64,000 bases of DNA from Spirosomataceae bacterium TFI 002 (GCA_900230115.1 LT907983.1:2976001-3040000), one strand, 5' to 3'; numbered from the stretch's first letter, positions 1-9,035 are shown. Numbers and translations: made by a program. Notes: generated by a model from the letters alone, not told the origin.

Positions 1-524
1 TTGGCTGCTGGGTTACTTTTGGCCAAAATGGTGATATCACAATTAAACCCTTTTAAAATGTCTCTTACACAAAGGCCTATGGTTCCAGCACCTAGAATCA
101 CTACTTTTTGTCCATAAAGTAATTTCATTTCTAACCTTAGTGGTTCTCCAACCCAGCTTTGGCTTGTCTGCAAAATTGCAAGTGTATCTACTTTGCGATA
201 AAGAGCGAGTATGCCAGCAATAATTGTTTCGGCACAGGGCTGAGCATAGTAATTGCCAACATTTGTTGTGATGGCATTAACTGTTAGGCTTTTATATTTG
301 TCAAATCCAGCCGACTCCAATTGCCACCATTTAAGGTGATCACTTTTTTCTTCTAACCAGTCTGCAGGTGCATTACCCATGAGGATATCAGCTTCTAAAA
401 AAGCTTTCTTCTGCTCTTCTTTTGCCAAATCACTTTTGAACACAGCCTTATAATTGGCGGGTAACTTATCTAGTAAAAAAGCTCTGTCCTCTTGATTTGC
501 TGGGGTAACTACAAAAATGTTCAT
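1..524 (-). CDS. D-2-hydroxyacid dehydrogenase, 5' part only (runs off the left edge)
   Basis: Translating the reverse strand from the ATG at 522-524 gives 174 uninterrupted residues beginning MNIFVVTPANQ and continuing past the window edge. An N-terminal substrate-binding half with several tryptophans (DWLEEKSDHLKWWQLESAG) is followed by VVILGAGTIG, the Rossmann GxGxxG nucleotide-binding loop, at about residues 149-158. That order is the one known for the D-isomer-specific 2-hydroxyacid dehydrogenases, which reduce 2-ketoacids with NAD(P)H in the cytoplasm. The catalytic Arg/Glu/His half lies outside the window, so substrate cannot be inferred. The next gene downstream is not visible; upstream lies a hairpin-containing spacer. 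Confidence 0.8.
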   Translation of the reverse strand, partial: MNIFVVTPANQEDRAFLLDKLPANYKAVFKSDLAKEEQKKAFLEADILMGNAPADWLEEKSDHLKWWQLESAGFDKYKSLTVNAITTNVGNYYAQPCAETIIAGILALYRKVDTLAILQTSQSWVGEPLRLEMKLLYGQKVVILGAGTIGLCVRDILKGFNCDITILAKSNPAA

Positions 525-614
525 TGTGAAGTTGGGCTAGGTTGATAACTACGATTTAGTTAAAAATACTTTTTTTAGAAAAATATGAATTGCATGAGGG
601 ATTGAAGCGGCATC

Positions 615-644
615 CTTATCACCCTTTGATAAAAGGGTGATAAG
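615..644. repeat. Perfect 13-bp hairpin in the spacer
   Basis: CTTATCACCCTTT (615-627) and AAAGGGTGATAAG (632-644) pair perfectly around a GATA loop. It lies between the sulfatase 3' end and the dehydrogenase start. It lacks a T-run on either side, so it may be an operator or a processing hairpin rather than a terminator. Confidence 0.55.
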
Positions 645-651
645 ATATAGC

Positions 652-679
652 AAAAAGCCCGGTGCCGTTATAACGGCAC
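652..679 (-). terminator. Probable intrinsic terminator of the GH2-sulfatase unit
   Basis: Read on the minus strand, the palindrome GTGCCGTTATAACGGCAC (662-679) is followed four bases later by a run of five T (652-656). It lies 17 bases beyond the sulfatase stop codon. The T-run is short and slightly displaced, so efficiency is uncertain. Confidence 0.5.
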
Positions 680-695
680 ATGCCCCAGAAAGCGT

Positions 696-2243
696 TTATT
701 TCAATTCCACATCTTTGGTAGCCGTGGCATAACCCGAAGTGATACGATTGAAAACATCCATTAGCTCTTGTAATTTTTCAGGCTCCTCATCCCCAACACT
801 TGATTGTTGTGAAGGGTCTGTAATCACATTATACAATCTTGCTTTAGGATCATTTCCAATTTCAATATTTACAGCTTTTAAGATTGCACTTCCAGTATTT
901 GCGGGAATAAAGGCATAGTCGCCACTGCGTAAAGCAAGTCTACCGGTCGCCTCCAAGATTACTTCTTTTCTGCCTTCTTTAGTTTTACCCAAAAAGGTAT
1001 CCAAATAGTTTTCAGAATCATCAAATTTTGTGTCGTCGCCTATCAATGCTGCAAAAGATGCGGCAAGGTCAAGCTGAGAAACTAAAGCATCGGAAATGGC
1101 TGGTTTTACTTTGCCCTTCCAGTATACAATGAAGGGTACTTTTGTGCCTGCTTCGAAAAGACTATATTTTCCACCGCGAAGTTTTCCGCCTGGTGTATGA
1201 TCTCCTATAAGTTCAACTGCTTGGTCAAAATAACCATCATTTAATACGGGGCCATTATCGCTAGAGAAAACTACCAAGGTATTTTCGAGTAAGCCTTCGT
1301 TTTCTAGATGTTCCATGATTTGACCTACGCACCAGTCAGCTTCTAGAATTGCGTCACCTCTAGGTCCTAGGCCTGATTTTCCTACAAATCGCTCATGAGG
1401 TACTCTTGGTACATGTGGCTCATGAAGTGCATAGTACATAAAAAATGGTTTTCCTGTTTTTTCAGAATTGTTAGTAGTGATAAATTCCTTCGCTTTTGCC
1501 AAAAAGTCATCAGCCATGTTTTCGTCTACCCAAAGAGCAGACTTGCCGCCTTTCATGTATCCGATACGTGGAACGCCATTATGCACACTTTGATTGTGAC
1601 CGTGGTGCCACTTCATCTTAGTCATAAGTTCTGGGTTAGAAATCGCCGTAGGTTCGCCTTCAAAATTCTCTTTGTAACTCACATAAAGTGGATCGTTTGC
1701 CTCTAGGCCAACGACCTTTCTGTTTTCCACATACACTGTAGGTGTACGGTCGTTTGTTGCTGCCATAATGTATGACAAATCGAATCCAATATCATTAGGC
1801 GTGATGGATATGTCTTTGTTCCAGTCTATGTTACCATCGCCAAGCCCCATGTGCCATTTTCCTACTACTGCAGTTTCGTAACCGTTGTTTTTGAACATAT
1901 CCGCCATTGTCGCTCGCGATGAATCAAAAAGCATTGGAGCATCTCCAGCGAGTATTTTAGCTCTTTCGTTTTTCCATGGGTATTGACCACTTAGCAAAGC
2001 GTATCTACTTGGAGAGCAAGTTGCGGAGGTAGCATAGCCGTTGGTGAATTTAATGCCACCTTTTGCCAGCTGATCAATATTTTGGGTTTCAAGAGTTCCC
2101 TGCTTGTAGGCCGAAACATCACCATAACCAAGGTCATCCATGTAAATGATAAGAACATTGGGTTTTTGCTTTTCTTCGCTATTAGAGTTGCACGAAAGAA
2201 AACCAACGGCAAGAAACGCAAAGGATAATAATCTCATTTTCAT
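696..2243 (-). CDS. Secreted lipoprotein sulfatase (formylglycine-dependent, S1-type)
   Basis: 515 residues. The N-terminus has a hydrophobic signal segment ending in LSCN, a lipobox with Cys18, so an outer-membrane or periplasmic lipoprotein is expected. NVLIIYMDDLGYGD (from residue 29) supplies the paired Asp of the metal site, and C76-S-P-S-R80 is the type I sulfatase signature whose Cys is converted to formylglycine by known family chemistry. Histidines at KWHMG and ALHEPHVP and the SSDNGP segment are also typical of the fold. It should hydrolyse sulfate esters, probably on a polysaccharide. The gene begins 14 bases after the stop of the GH2 gene upstream, so the two are likely cotranscribed. 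The exact sugar cannot be read from sequence. Confidence 0.93.
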   Translation of the reverse strand: MKMRLLSFAFLAVGFLSCNSNSEEKQKPNVLIIYMDDLGYGDVSAYKQGTLETQNIDQLAKGGIKFTNGYATSATCSPSRYALLSGQYPWKNERAKILAGDAPMLFDSSRATMADMFKNNGYETAVVGKWHMGLGDGNIDWNKDISITPNDIGFDLSYIMAATNDRTPTVYVENRKVVGLEANDPLYVSYKENFEGEPTAISNPELMTKMKWHHGHNQSVHNGVPRIGYMKGGKSALWVDENMADDFLAKAKEFITTNNSEKTGKPFFMYYALHEPHVPRVPHERFVGKSGLGPRGDAILEADWCVGQIMEHLENEGLLENTLVVFSSDNGPVLNDGYFDQAVELIGDHTPGGKLRGGKYSLFEAGTKVPFIVYWKGKVKPAISDALVSQLDLAASFAALIGDDTKFDDSENYLDTFLGKTKEGRKEVILEATGRLALRSGDYAFIPANTGSAILKAVNIEIGNDPKARLYNVITDPSQQSSVGDEEPEKLQELMDVFNRITSGYATATKDVELK

Positions 2244-2257
2244 ATAGGGTTCTTTAT

Positions 2258-4993
2258 TTATTTTTTAACAACAACAATTGAAGGATTGAAAGCATACCTG
2301 CCAAAATCCTTTCCATAAATAGCTAATCCTCCTCCGTTGGTAGAAGCCAAGCGTACTCTTATTTTACCTTCTTTTTTAAGTGTTTTTACTTGATCTGATG
2401 TGAACGGAACCTTAATCAAATATCCATAGCTACCAGCTTCGTGAAGAGTTTTGTCCTTATTTTGGCGGTGCCAGCTTAATATTCCTCTGTGGTCAGCTGG
2501 ATCATCTGGCAATTCTTGGGCAAATAAGAAACTACCGTCTATGCTGACTCCAAGTTGTGAAGGCTTCATGTCTGCATCCGACATTGGATAAGAGTTTTTG
2601 TTTTTGCTTGGTTCAGCTTTGCCGCCAAGCATGTATTCTACCGTTCCTAATTCTTTTTCGTCCCTATCTTTTGCAAATAGTTGTTTTCCACCTAGCTCAG
2701 CAAGGAAATATATTTCCTCAATTCTCTTTGGGTCACCGGTGAATTCATATTCTATGTAGCCATTGCCGGCAGCATTCATTTTTGCTCCTTCCATTTCGCT
2801 CCACACTTTATTGCTCCAGTTTTCTTTTTTCCAATCGGTTGGTTTTACTTCAAAAACCTGATAAGCTTCTTCGTCTCTACCAAAAGGAACATCTAAGCTA
2901 AAGAAGTTTCTATGATGGACTTTTCCATTCGCATCTTTTACTTCAAAAATAACTTGGTATACGCCCTGTAGGCTAGGAGTCTGAATCGAAATGGGCTTTA
3001 GCGTTTCTTGCATCCACGACTTGTAAGGGATGGTGAAGGATTTTTTTTCTGTAGTTATCGTGTTGCCTACATAGTTGACCCCGTTGATCCAATAATCCAC
3101 CGTTAGTTGATCTCCTTCTACTCCTTGATCAGTCATAGATGAAAAATAGAGAGGGATTTCTACTGTAGTGTTGGGTTCTACTGTTCTTGTGATTTCATTT
3201 CCAGTACTTATATATATGAGTGAGTGAAAGTCACTGTCCTTCATTCCGTTTCCTAGTTCTTCTAATCCCGTATACTTGGGAGATCTATCAAACCTCCAGT
3301 AGCCATTCCATTCATTGATGACGTCATGGTGTTCGGTATATAGCCAGCCTGCCATTTGTGGATATTTACGAAATACATTCATCATTTGGTGGTAATCGTA
3401 GCTCCAATCCACATCACCAGTGCTGCCCTCATAACCCCATACGTTTCCGCATTCGGAATTAATCATAGGCTGATTTCCTTGAGTGAATCCTTTTTCAAAA
3501 TGAAATTGGCTACCGGGATAGGTGTTTTTAACCAAATTACTCATGTGGTCTTCCCAAGCATAACCTGGCAAATATTCGTGCCATGAGTTTATGTCTGTTT
3601 CGGTATGACCTGCTCCACAGCAAATGGAATTGTCCTCAACCAGCCTTGTTTGGTCAAGAGACTTTGCCAAATAATACATTGAAGCAACCCAGTATTGAGT
3701 TTCGGGAAGGTAAATATTGCTGCTTTTCTTTGTTTTGGGATCTACGGTTTTAGTTCTTAAGCCCCAAGATTCGTTAAAAGTAATCCAAGAGAAAATGGCT
3801 GGATGATTGAAGTCTCTTTTGATCATTTCTCTCAGCGTATACTCGGACTCTTTTTGCATTGCAAGGTCTGGTTCTCCCCAGCTATTGGGCAAGTCCGCCA
3901 TTACAAGCAGGCCAAGCTTATCTGCCCAATAAAGTTTCCTTGGAATATCAACTTTGATGTGGGTTCTCAATCCATTGAGGCCAATATCTTTACAAAGCTG
4001 AATTTCGTTTTTCATAAACTCATCACTGGGGAAAGTATAAAAGCCATCGGGGTGATAAGACTGGTCAAGTGTGAGCTGCAAATAGATAGGCTTATTGTTA
4101 AGGGCTATATAAGGGATGTCAGTTCCTGGTAGGTTAACAACCGATATTTTACGCATCCCGAAGTAGGTTTTCACTTCGTCGTCCTTCACACTAAGTGTAG
4201 CATCGTACAAGAATGGGTCTTCAAGTGTCCATAATCGAGCATCAGTAATTGGAAATGTGAAACTGAATTTGCCGTCTTTTTTGATGCTGTTTTTTATTGT
4301 AAACCTTTTCTTATTAAAGGCAAATTTCAATTCATCTTGATCGTCAACTTCGCCTATGATTTCTCCTTTGATAGTTACTTCGCTGCTATCAATATTAGGG
4401 ACGAAGTGAATGTGGTCGAAATGCGTTTTCCCTCTAGCCTCTAAATAGGCAGTTTGCCATATTCCTCTTGCATTGCCATAACCTTGCTTGCCGTAAAGCG
4501 TAAACATACGGCGAGCATCATCTACTCTTACGACTAGTTTTTGGTTTTGACCATATACTAGATATGGACTCAAGTCGAATGAAAATGGCGTATATCCACC
4601 TTTGTGCTCGCCAAGCAAATTACCATCAAGCCACACAGTTGTATGCCAATCAGAAGCACCAATTGTAAAAAATGTCTTTTTGTTTTGCCAGCTTTCTGGT
4701 ACGTTAATGTTTCTGCCATACCAAGCTATGTCGGCTTCATCTTTGACTCCAGATAGTTTTGAACCCCATGGGAAAGGTACCGTGATTGTTTTCGTATATA
4801 ATTCAGATTTTGATTCCCAGTTTTGGTCTATGCCTTTATTTAGGCTGTCAAATTCGAATTTCCAGCTTCCATTTAAGTTGATCCATTCGCTTCGCTCAAA
4901 GTCTGGGCGAGGATGTTCGGGTAAAGGTATTGTTTGGGCTTTTAGTGTCACTATTGAAAAAAATAGTAGACAAAATGTTGCTAGTTTTTTCAT
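2258..4993 (-). CDS. Secreted glycoside hydrolase family 2 (beta-galactosidase/glucuronidase-like)
   Basis: From the ATG at 4991-4993 the protein has 911 residues; I chose it because it starts directly with a signal peptide (MKKLATFCLLFFSIVTLKAQ), while the longer frame adds 14 unlikely residues. The N-terminal jelly-roll sugar-binding domain (WINLNGSWKFEFD, then ASDWHTTVWLDG) and immunoglobulin-like domain precede a TIM barrel with TFNESWG (general acid Glu about residue 408) and INSECGNVWGYEG (candidate nucleophile Glu about 514). A C-terminal extension of roughly 300 residues is not recognised. The family removes beta-linked sugars from polysaccharide chains. Its partner is the sulfatase 14 bases downstream, suggesting a sulfated (possibly algal) glycan as substrate; this is inference. 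Confidence 0.9.
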   Translation of the reverse strand: MKKLATFCLLFFSIVTLKAQTIPLPEHPRPDFERSEWINLNGSWKFEFDSLNKGIDQNWESKSELYTKTITVPFPWGSKLSGVKDEADIAWYGRNINVPESWQNKKTFFTIGASDWHTTVWLDGNLLGEHKGGYTPFSFDLSPYLVYGQNQKLVVRVDDARRMFTLYGKQGYGNARGIWQTAYLEARGKTHFDHIHFVPNIDSSEVTIKGEIIGEVDDQDELKFAFNKKRFTIKNSIKKDGKFSFTFPITDARLWTLEDPFLYDATLSVKDDEVKTYFGMRKISVVNLPGTDIPYIALNNKPIYLQLTLDQSYHPDGFYTFPSDEFMKNEIQLCKDIGLNGLRTHIKVDIPRKLYWADKLGLLVMADLPNSWGEPDLAMQKESEYTLREMIKRDFNHPAIFSWITFNESWGLRTKTVDPKTKKSSNIYLPETQYWVASMYYLAKSLDQTRLVEDNSICCGAGHTETDINSWHEYLPGYAWEDHMSNLVKNTYPGSQFHFEKGFTQGNQPMINSECGNVWGYEGSTGDVDWSYDYHQMMNVFRKYPQMAGWLYTEHHDVINEWNGYWRFDRSPKYTGLEELGNGMKDSDFHSLIYISTGNEITRTVEPNTTVEIPLYFSSMTDQGVEGDQLTVDYWINGVNYVGNTITTEKKSFTIPYKSWMQETLKPISIQTPSLQGVYQVIFEVKDANGKVHHRNFFSLDVPFGRDEEAYQVFEVKPTDWKKENWSNKVWSEMEGAKMNAAGNGYIEYEFTGDPKRIEEIYFLAELGGKQLFAKDRDEKELGTVEYMLGGKAEPSKNKNSYPMSDADMKPSQLGVSIDGSFLFAQELPDDPADHRGILSWHRQNKDKTLHEAGSYGYLIKVPFTSDQVKTLKKEGKIRVRLASTNGGGLAIYGKDFGRYAFNPSIVVVKK

Positions 4994-5152
4994 TTTCGAG
5001 GAGTAAGAATATTTCATCATTTCAAATATCTTCAAAAATCTTGTATCCTACCACTTTTAAACCAATAACAGTCAAAATATGGTGCTTTTGAGCTAAAATA
5101 GGAGTTCTTGTATTTCTTTATAGGGATGACCTATACTATTAACTTTAAGCTT

Positions 5153-5181
5153 ATTGTCCTTCTAAAAAAATCGTATCTTTG
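5153..5181 (+). promoter_or_regulatory. Bacteroidota-type promoter for the ABC-F gene
   Basis: TATCTTTG (5174-5181) fits the TAnnTTTG -7 consensus of this phylum, with a weak -33 element ATTG at 5153-5156 and a 17-base spacer. Transcription would start near 5188, about 58 bases before the start codon at 5246. Confidence 0.55.
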
Positions 5182-5245
5182 CACCCGTTTTGGGGGGGTA
5201 AATTGTATTCTTTCAAAACATCATATCATAAAATAAGCAATAGTA

Positions 5246-6865
5246 ATGTTAAGTGTTTCTAATATTTCCCTTCAGTTTGGCAAGCGAGTACTCTTCGATG
5301 ATGTAAATCTAAAGTTCGTGCCAGGTAACGTTTATGGCCTTATAGGTGCAAATGGAGCGGGAAAATCAACTTTTGTAAAAATTCTTTCGGGAGAACTAGA
5401 TCCTACAACCGGTCAGGTTAGCCTTGATGCAGGTGAGAGACTTTCGATTTTGAATCAAAACCAGAACGCCTTTGATAACACTCCAGTATTGGAAACTGTG
5501 ATGAGAGGAAATGAGCGTCTCATGGAGGTAATGCTTGAGAAAGATGCCATTTACATGAAAGAAGACTTCACAGAAGAAGATGGTAACAAAGCGGCAGAGC
5601 TAGAAGGCGAATTTGCAGAAATGAATGGTTGGGAAGCAGAATCGGACGCTGCATCATTACTTTCGGGTCTTGGGGTAAAAGAAGAATACCACCAAACGCT
5701 TATGAGTGAGATCAATCCATCGGAGAAAGTAAAAGTTTTGCTTGCTCAGGCTTTATTTGGTAATCCAGATGTGCTTTTGCTTGATGAGCCTACCAACAAC
5801 TTGGATATCGAGTCTATCTTGTGGTTAGAAAACTTCTTGATGAATTTCAAGAATACTGTAATCGTAGTTTCGCACGATCGACACTTCTTAGATAATGTAT
5901 GTACCTATATTGCCGATCTTGATTATAAGAAAATCAATATTTATGGTGGTAATTATAGTTTCTGGTATGAGTCTAGTCAGCTGGCCGCTCGTCAACGTCA
6001 AGATCAAAACAAGAAAGCTGAAGATAAAAAGAAGGAATTAGAAGACTTCATTCGTAGATTCTCTGCAAACGTTGCAAAATCTAAGCAAGCAACTGCTCGT
6101 CAGAAAATGATTGATAAGTTGGATGTAAGTAAAATTCAACCATCGTCTAGAAGATATCCATACATAGGATTCAAGCCAGAAAGAGAAGTGGGAGACCAAA
6201 TCTTGATGGTAGAAAACCTTAGTTATAAGAACGAAGAAGGACAGTATCTTTTCAAAGATGCAACTTTCCAGGTTATGAAGAATGACAAGATTGCATTCTT
6301 GAGTAAAGACAGCTTGGCAGTTACTGCAATGTTTGATATTCTATCTGGAAAGAAAAAAGCCTCTTCAGGCGAATTCAAATGGGGAGTAACTATTACTAAA
6401 GATTACTTACCAAACGACAATACAGACTTTTTTACGGATAAGGGTTTGAACCTTGTAGATTGGCTTCGTCAGTTCTCAACTGAAAAGGACGAAACTTTTA
6501 TAAGAAACTTCTTAGGAAGAATGCTTTTCTCAGGAGAGGAGGCTCTTAAACAATGTACAGTATTGAGTGGAGGCGAGAAGCAACGTTGTATGTTCTCCAA
6601 AATGATGCTTTCAAATAGCAACGTTTTGCTTTTTGATGAGCCTACCAACCACTTGGACTTGGAATCTATTCAAGCTTTGAACAAAGGAATGGAGGAGTTT
6701 GATAGCAATATCCTGTTTACTTGTCATGATCACCAGTTGACTAACTCGGTTGCAAATAGAATTATAGAATTAACTCCGAATGGAATTCTTGATAAGCTGA
6801 TGACTTTCGATGAGTTCTTGACAGACGAAACTGTTAAGGTTCAGAAGAAGGAGCTTTACGGGTAA
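5246..6865 (+). CDS. ABC-F family ATPase, YbiT-like, with one degenerate ATP site
   Basis: 539 residues with two ABC domains and no membrane segments. Domain 1 has a good Walker A (GANGAGKST, 34-42), Walker B (VLLLDEPTNNLD) and SHDRHF switch. The linker (about 245-305) is charged and helical, including RRFSANVAKSKQATAR as in YbiT relatives. Domain 2 keeps the signature LSGGEKQR (440-447), Walker B (VLLFDEPTNHLD) and CHDHQ, but where Walker A should be it reads AFLSKDSLAVTAMFD, which has no P-loop glycines or Lys-Ser/Thr. Domain 1 likewise lacks an LSGG signature (INPSEKVK). So one composite site is intact and the other lost. The family acts on the ribosome (translation factor or antibiotic protection); which applies here is unknown. 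A terminator follows. Confidence 0.92.
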   Translation: MLSVSNISLQFGKRVLFDDVNLKFVPGNVYGLIGANGAGKSTFVKILSGELDPTTGQVSLDAGERLSILNQNQNAFDNTPVLETVMRGNERLMEVMLEKDAIYMKEDFTEEDGNKAAELEGEFAEMNGWEAESDAASLLSGLGVKEEYHQTLMSEINPSEKVKVLLAQALFGNPDVLLLDEPTNNLDIESILWLENFLMNFKNTVIVVSHDRHFLDNVCTYIADLDYKKINIYGGNYSFWYESSQLAARQRQDQNKKAEDKKKELEDFIRRFSANVAKSKQATARQKMIDKLDVSKIQPSSRRYPYIGFKPEREVGDQILMVENLSYKNEEGQYLFKDATFQVMKNDKIAFLSKDSLAVTAMFDILSGKKKASSGEFKWGVTITKDYLPNDNTDFFTDKGLNLVDWLRQFSTEKDETFIRNFLGRMLFSGEEALKQCTVLSGGEKQRCMFSKMMLSNSNVLLFDEPTNHLDLESIQALNKGMEEFDSNILFTCHDHQLTNSVANRIIELTPNGILDKLMTFDEFLTDETVKVQKKELYG

Positions 6866-6883
6866 TACATGCTCTTTAAACCT

Positions 6884-6904
6884 CACAGGTTTCAAAAACC
6901 TGTG
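6884..6904. repeat. 9-bp inverted repeat after the ABC-F gene
   Basis: CACAGGTTT (6884-6892) and AAACCTGTG (6896-6904) pair around a CAA loop. Palindromes of this wording are familiar in Bacteroidota spacers; here it stands just upstream of the main terminator. Confidence 0.5.
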
Positions 6905-6928
6905 TTTAAAACTAAAGACTTAAAATAC

Positions 6929-6963
6929 AAAGCCTTGTTTCAGAAATGGAGCAAGGCTTTTTT
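6929..6963 (+). terminator. Intrinsic terminator of the ABC-F gene
   Basis: AAAGCCTTG (6929-6937) pairs with CAAGGCTTT (6952-6960) and the right arm runs into six T. An A-rich left flank could let it serve the convergent GNAT gene as well. Confidence 0.8.
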
Positions 6964-6968
6964 GTGAA

Positions 6969-7475
6969 TTAGCCTACAACCTTCTCCAATACCAAGAACT
7001 CCAAAAACTTCTTTGGCTCACCAAATTTTGGATCTCCCATAGGGAACGGAAGTGTTTCGCCAGTTTTAGCGTAACCATGTCTTTCGTACCAAGCGATTAG
7101 TTCTGAACGGTCAGAGATGACTGTCATTTCTAGTTTAGAAAGCCCTTTTTTAATGGCAAAATCTTCTGAAGCTTTTAGCAGCTTTTTGCCCAAACCAGCA
7201 TTTTGTAAATTTGGCTTTACTGTTAACATTCCAACGTAGAGCGATTGCTCTTTCTCCATCAGTTGTACACAAGCGACAAGTTCGTTGTCAAGAAAGTCTA
7301 TTAGAATAGTGGTTCCTGTCGTTGCAATTGTTTCTTGCAATGACTCCTCCGAAGTACGTATTCCACCTAACAGACTTTCTTCTGTGGTCCAGCCTAGTTT
7401 GCTGCTTTCGCCACGGTAAGCACTATTTATTAACATGTTGAGTGCTGGAATATCTTTTAATTCTGCTGGTCTCAT
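6969..7475 (-). CDS. GNAT family N-acetyltransferase
   Basis: 168 residues with the GNAT order: N-terminal strand-helix (MRPAELKDIPALNMLINSAY), then VGMLTVKPNLQNAGLGKKLL (about 101-120), which holds the Q/RxxGxG acetyl-CoA pyrophosphate loop, and a C-terminal YERHGYAKTGETLPF strand. It should transfer an acyl group from acyl-CoA to an amine in the cytoplasm; substrate unknown. Its start codon overlaps the upstream stop codon as TAATG (shared A at 7475), so translation is probably coupled to the molybdopterin enzyme gene. Length is normal for a single-domain GNAT. Confidence 0.88.
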   Translation of the reverse strand: MRPAELKDIPALNMLINSAYRGESSKLGWTTEESLLGGIRTSEESLQETIATTGTTILIDFLDNELVACVQLMEKEQSLYVGMLTVKPNLQNAGLGKKLLKASEDFAIKKGLSKLEMTVISDRSELIAWYERHGYAKTGETLPFPMGDPKFGEPKKFLEFLVLEKVVG

Positions 7476-8161
7476 TAGCTATATCTATCATTTTGCCAAG
7501 GGTATGCAGTATCGCTATATCCTCTTTCTTCCCAAAATCCTTTTTTATTTGCATCCAAAAACTGAATTCTCTTGATCCACTTACTGCCTTTCCATGCATA
7601 AAGTTGTGGAGTAATCATTCTCGCAGGGCCTCCATGTTCTTTGGCCAATGGTTCATTAAAAACAGTGTGAGCGATAAGCACATCTTCTTTTAGTGCCTCT
7701 TCTATACTCAAGTTGGTTGTATATGTGTCGTAGCCATAACACAATATGTGTGTTGCGTTTTCTTTTGGCATAACCAATGCGGCTAAGTCCAAAAGTCGAA
7801 CTCCTACCCATGGCATATCTAGTTTTGACCAAGTGGTTACACAGTGAAAATCACTTGTGTCTTTGGTTTGAGGTAGGGCCATGAAATCTTTCCATTTCAA
7901 TACAAGAGGTTCTTCTACTTCACCGTCAATCGTGAGTCGCCATCTATCCGTAGTAAGTTCTGGATGGTAACCTAAATCTAGGATTGGCCACTTCTCGGTG
8001 ACTGTTTGGCCTACAGGTACTTGAGGCATTCCATGACGATTTAGAGGGCCCTTACCTTGAGCAAGGTCGTCGCTTATAGATGGGGTTGCAGTCATTTTGG
8101 ACTCAAAACGTTTCTTGAGTTTCATTCGGGCATCCACTATGCGTTTTAACTTGTCCTCCAT
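7475..8161 (-). CDS. Sulfite oxidase-like molybdopterin oxidoreductase, cytoplasmic type
   Basis: The longest frame reaches 8293, but its first 44 residues look non-coding; starting at the ATG at 8159-8161 gives 228 residues beginning MEDKLKRIVDARMKLKKRFE. The core matches the sulfite-oxidase catalytic fold: TDRWRLTIDGEVEEPLVL, then DFHCVTTWSKLDMPWVGV with Cys107 as the expected molybdenum ligand, then GYDTYTTNL and HGGPARMITPQLYAWKGSKW. There is no Tat or Sec signal, unlike MsrP, and no haem or dimerisation domain. The physiological substrate of these short proteins is not established. It is divergent from the DUF937 gene and translationally coupled to the GNAT gene. Confidence 0.85.
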   Translation of the reverse strand: MEDKLKRIVDARMKLKKRFESKMTATPSISDDLAQGKGPLNRHGMPQVPVGQTVTEKWPILDLGYHPELTTDRWRLTIDGEVEEPLVLKWKDFMALPQTKDTSDFHCVTTWSKLDMPWVGVRLLDLAALVMPKENATHILCYGYDTYTTNLSIEEALKEDVLIAHTVFNEPLAKEHGGPARMITPQLYAWKGSKWIKRIQFLDANKKGFWEERGYSDTAYPWQNDRYS

Positions 8162-8294
8162 AATTATTGAAATATTAATTTTTAGCGTTACTTTTAGGAG
8201 TAGTTGGTGTCTAACTAAGTGAAGAGTGCAATTTACTCTCAAACAATGGTTTTTCACAATGACAAACCTCAAACAATAAAAACAAATAAACAAA

Positions 8295-8948
8295 ATGGCC
8301 GGAATATTAGACCTATTAAACAGTGATTTAGGAAAAACATTAATTCAAGGAGCAAGTAGCCAAGCTGGTGCCCCTGCGAATAAAACTGCTGATGTGTTGA
8401 GCATGGCACTACCCGTTTTAATGGGAGCAATGAAAAAAAATGCAGCCACTCCTGATGGTGCTGCTGGATTAATGGGTGCCCTACAAGGCAAGCACGACGG
8501 AAGCATACTAGATAACCTTGGTGGTTTATTTGGTGGTGGCGTTGATGACAACGTTATGCAAGACGGTGCGGGAATCTTAAATCACGTACTAGGTGGAAAG
8601 CAAAACAATGTTCAGAATGCATTGGGTAAGCAGTCGGGTTTAGACTCGGATACTATTGGAACAATACTTAAAGTTGCAGCTCCAATTTTGATGGGATATC
8701 TAGGAAAACAAACAAGACAAAGCAATGTATCTGATTCTAACGGAATCGGTGATTTGTTGGGTGGATTGTTAGGAGGCAACTCTGGACAAGGTGTACAGCA
8801 ACAAAGTATGATAGAGTCTTTCTTGGATGCAGATGGCGACGGTAGTATCGTTGACGATCTTGCTGGAATGCTACTTAATCAAGGTGGAAACAAAGGTGGC
8901 GGAGGAATGCTAGGAGGTCTTTTAGGAGGTCTTTTTGGTAAGAAATAA
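8295..8948 (+). CDS. DUF937 family protein (YidB-like) with a calcium-loop-like motif
   Basis: 217 residues, glycine- and leucine-rich. Two related segments, LSMALPVLMGAMKKNA (about 35-50) and ILKVAAPILMGYLGKQT (about 124-140), mark the DUF937 repeat. DADGDGSIVDD (178-188) resembles an EF-hand or dockerin-type calcium loop. The C-terminus is a run of GGLLGG units. No signal peptide is visible. The molecular function of this family is not known to me. It has its own strong terminator and is probably monocistronic; its promoter region is shared with the divergent molybdopterin gene. Confidence 0.85.
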   Translation: MAGILDLLNSDLGKTLIQGASSQAGAPANKTADVLSMALPVLMGAMKKNAATPDGAAGLMGALQGKHDGSILDNLGGLFGGGVDDNVMQDGAGILNHVLGGKQNNVQNALGKQSGLDSDTIGTILKVAAPILMGYLGKQTRQSNVSDSNGIGDLLGGLLGGNSGQGVQQQSMIESFLDADGDGSIVDDLAGMLLNQGGNKGGGGMLGGLLGGLFGKK

Positions 8949-8969
8949 TCAGCCATTATTACGATATAG

Positions 8970-8997
8970 AGCCAGACAGCAATGTCTGGCTTTTTTT
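8970..8997 (+). terminator. Intrinsic terminator of the DUF937 gene
   Basis: AGCCAGACA (8970-8978) and TGTCTGGCT (8983-8991) form a 9-bp stem around GCAA, followed by seven T. Confidence 0.9.
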
Positions 8998-9035
8998 ATG
9001 TCTAAACAGTTGGGCGAAATGTGTGTTTATATAGT

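Noticed and set aside
7442-7693. Plus-strand frame over the GNAT and molybdopterin genes
   Set aside because: It is a shadow frame; both minus-strand genes have clear family motifs through this region.
8162-8293. 44-residue extension of the molybdopterin enzyme
   Set aside because: Composition is non-coding and no Tat or Sec signal is formed; the start at 8161 fits better.
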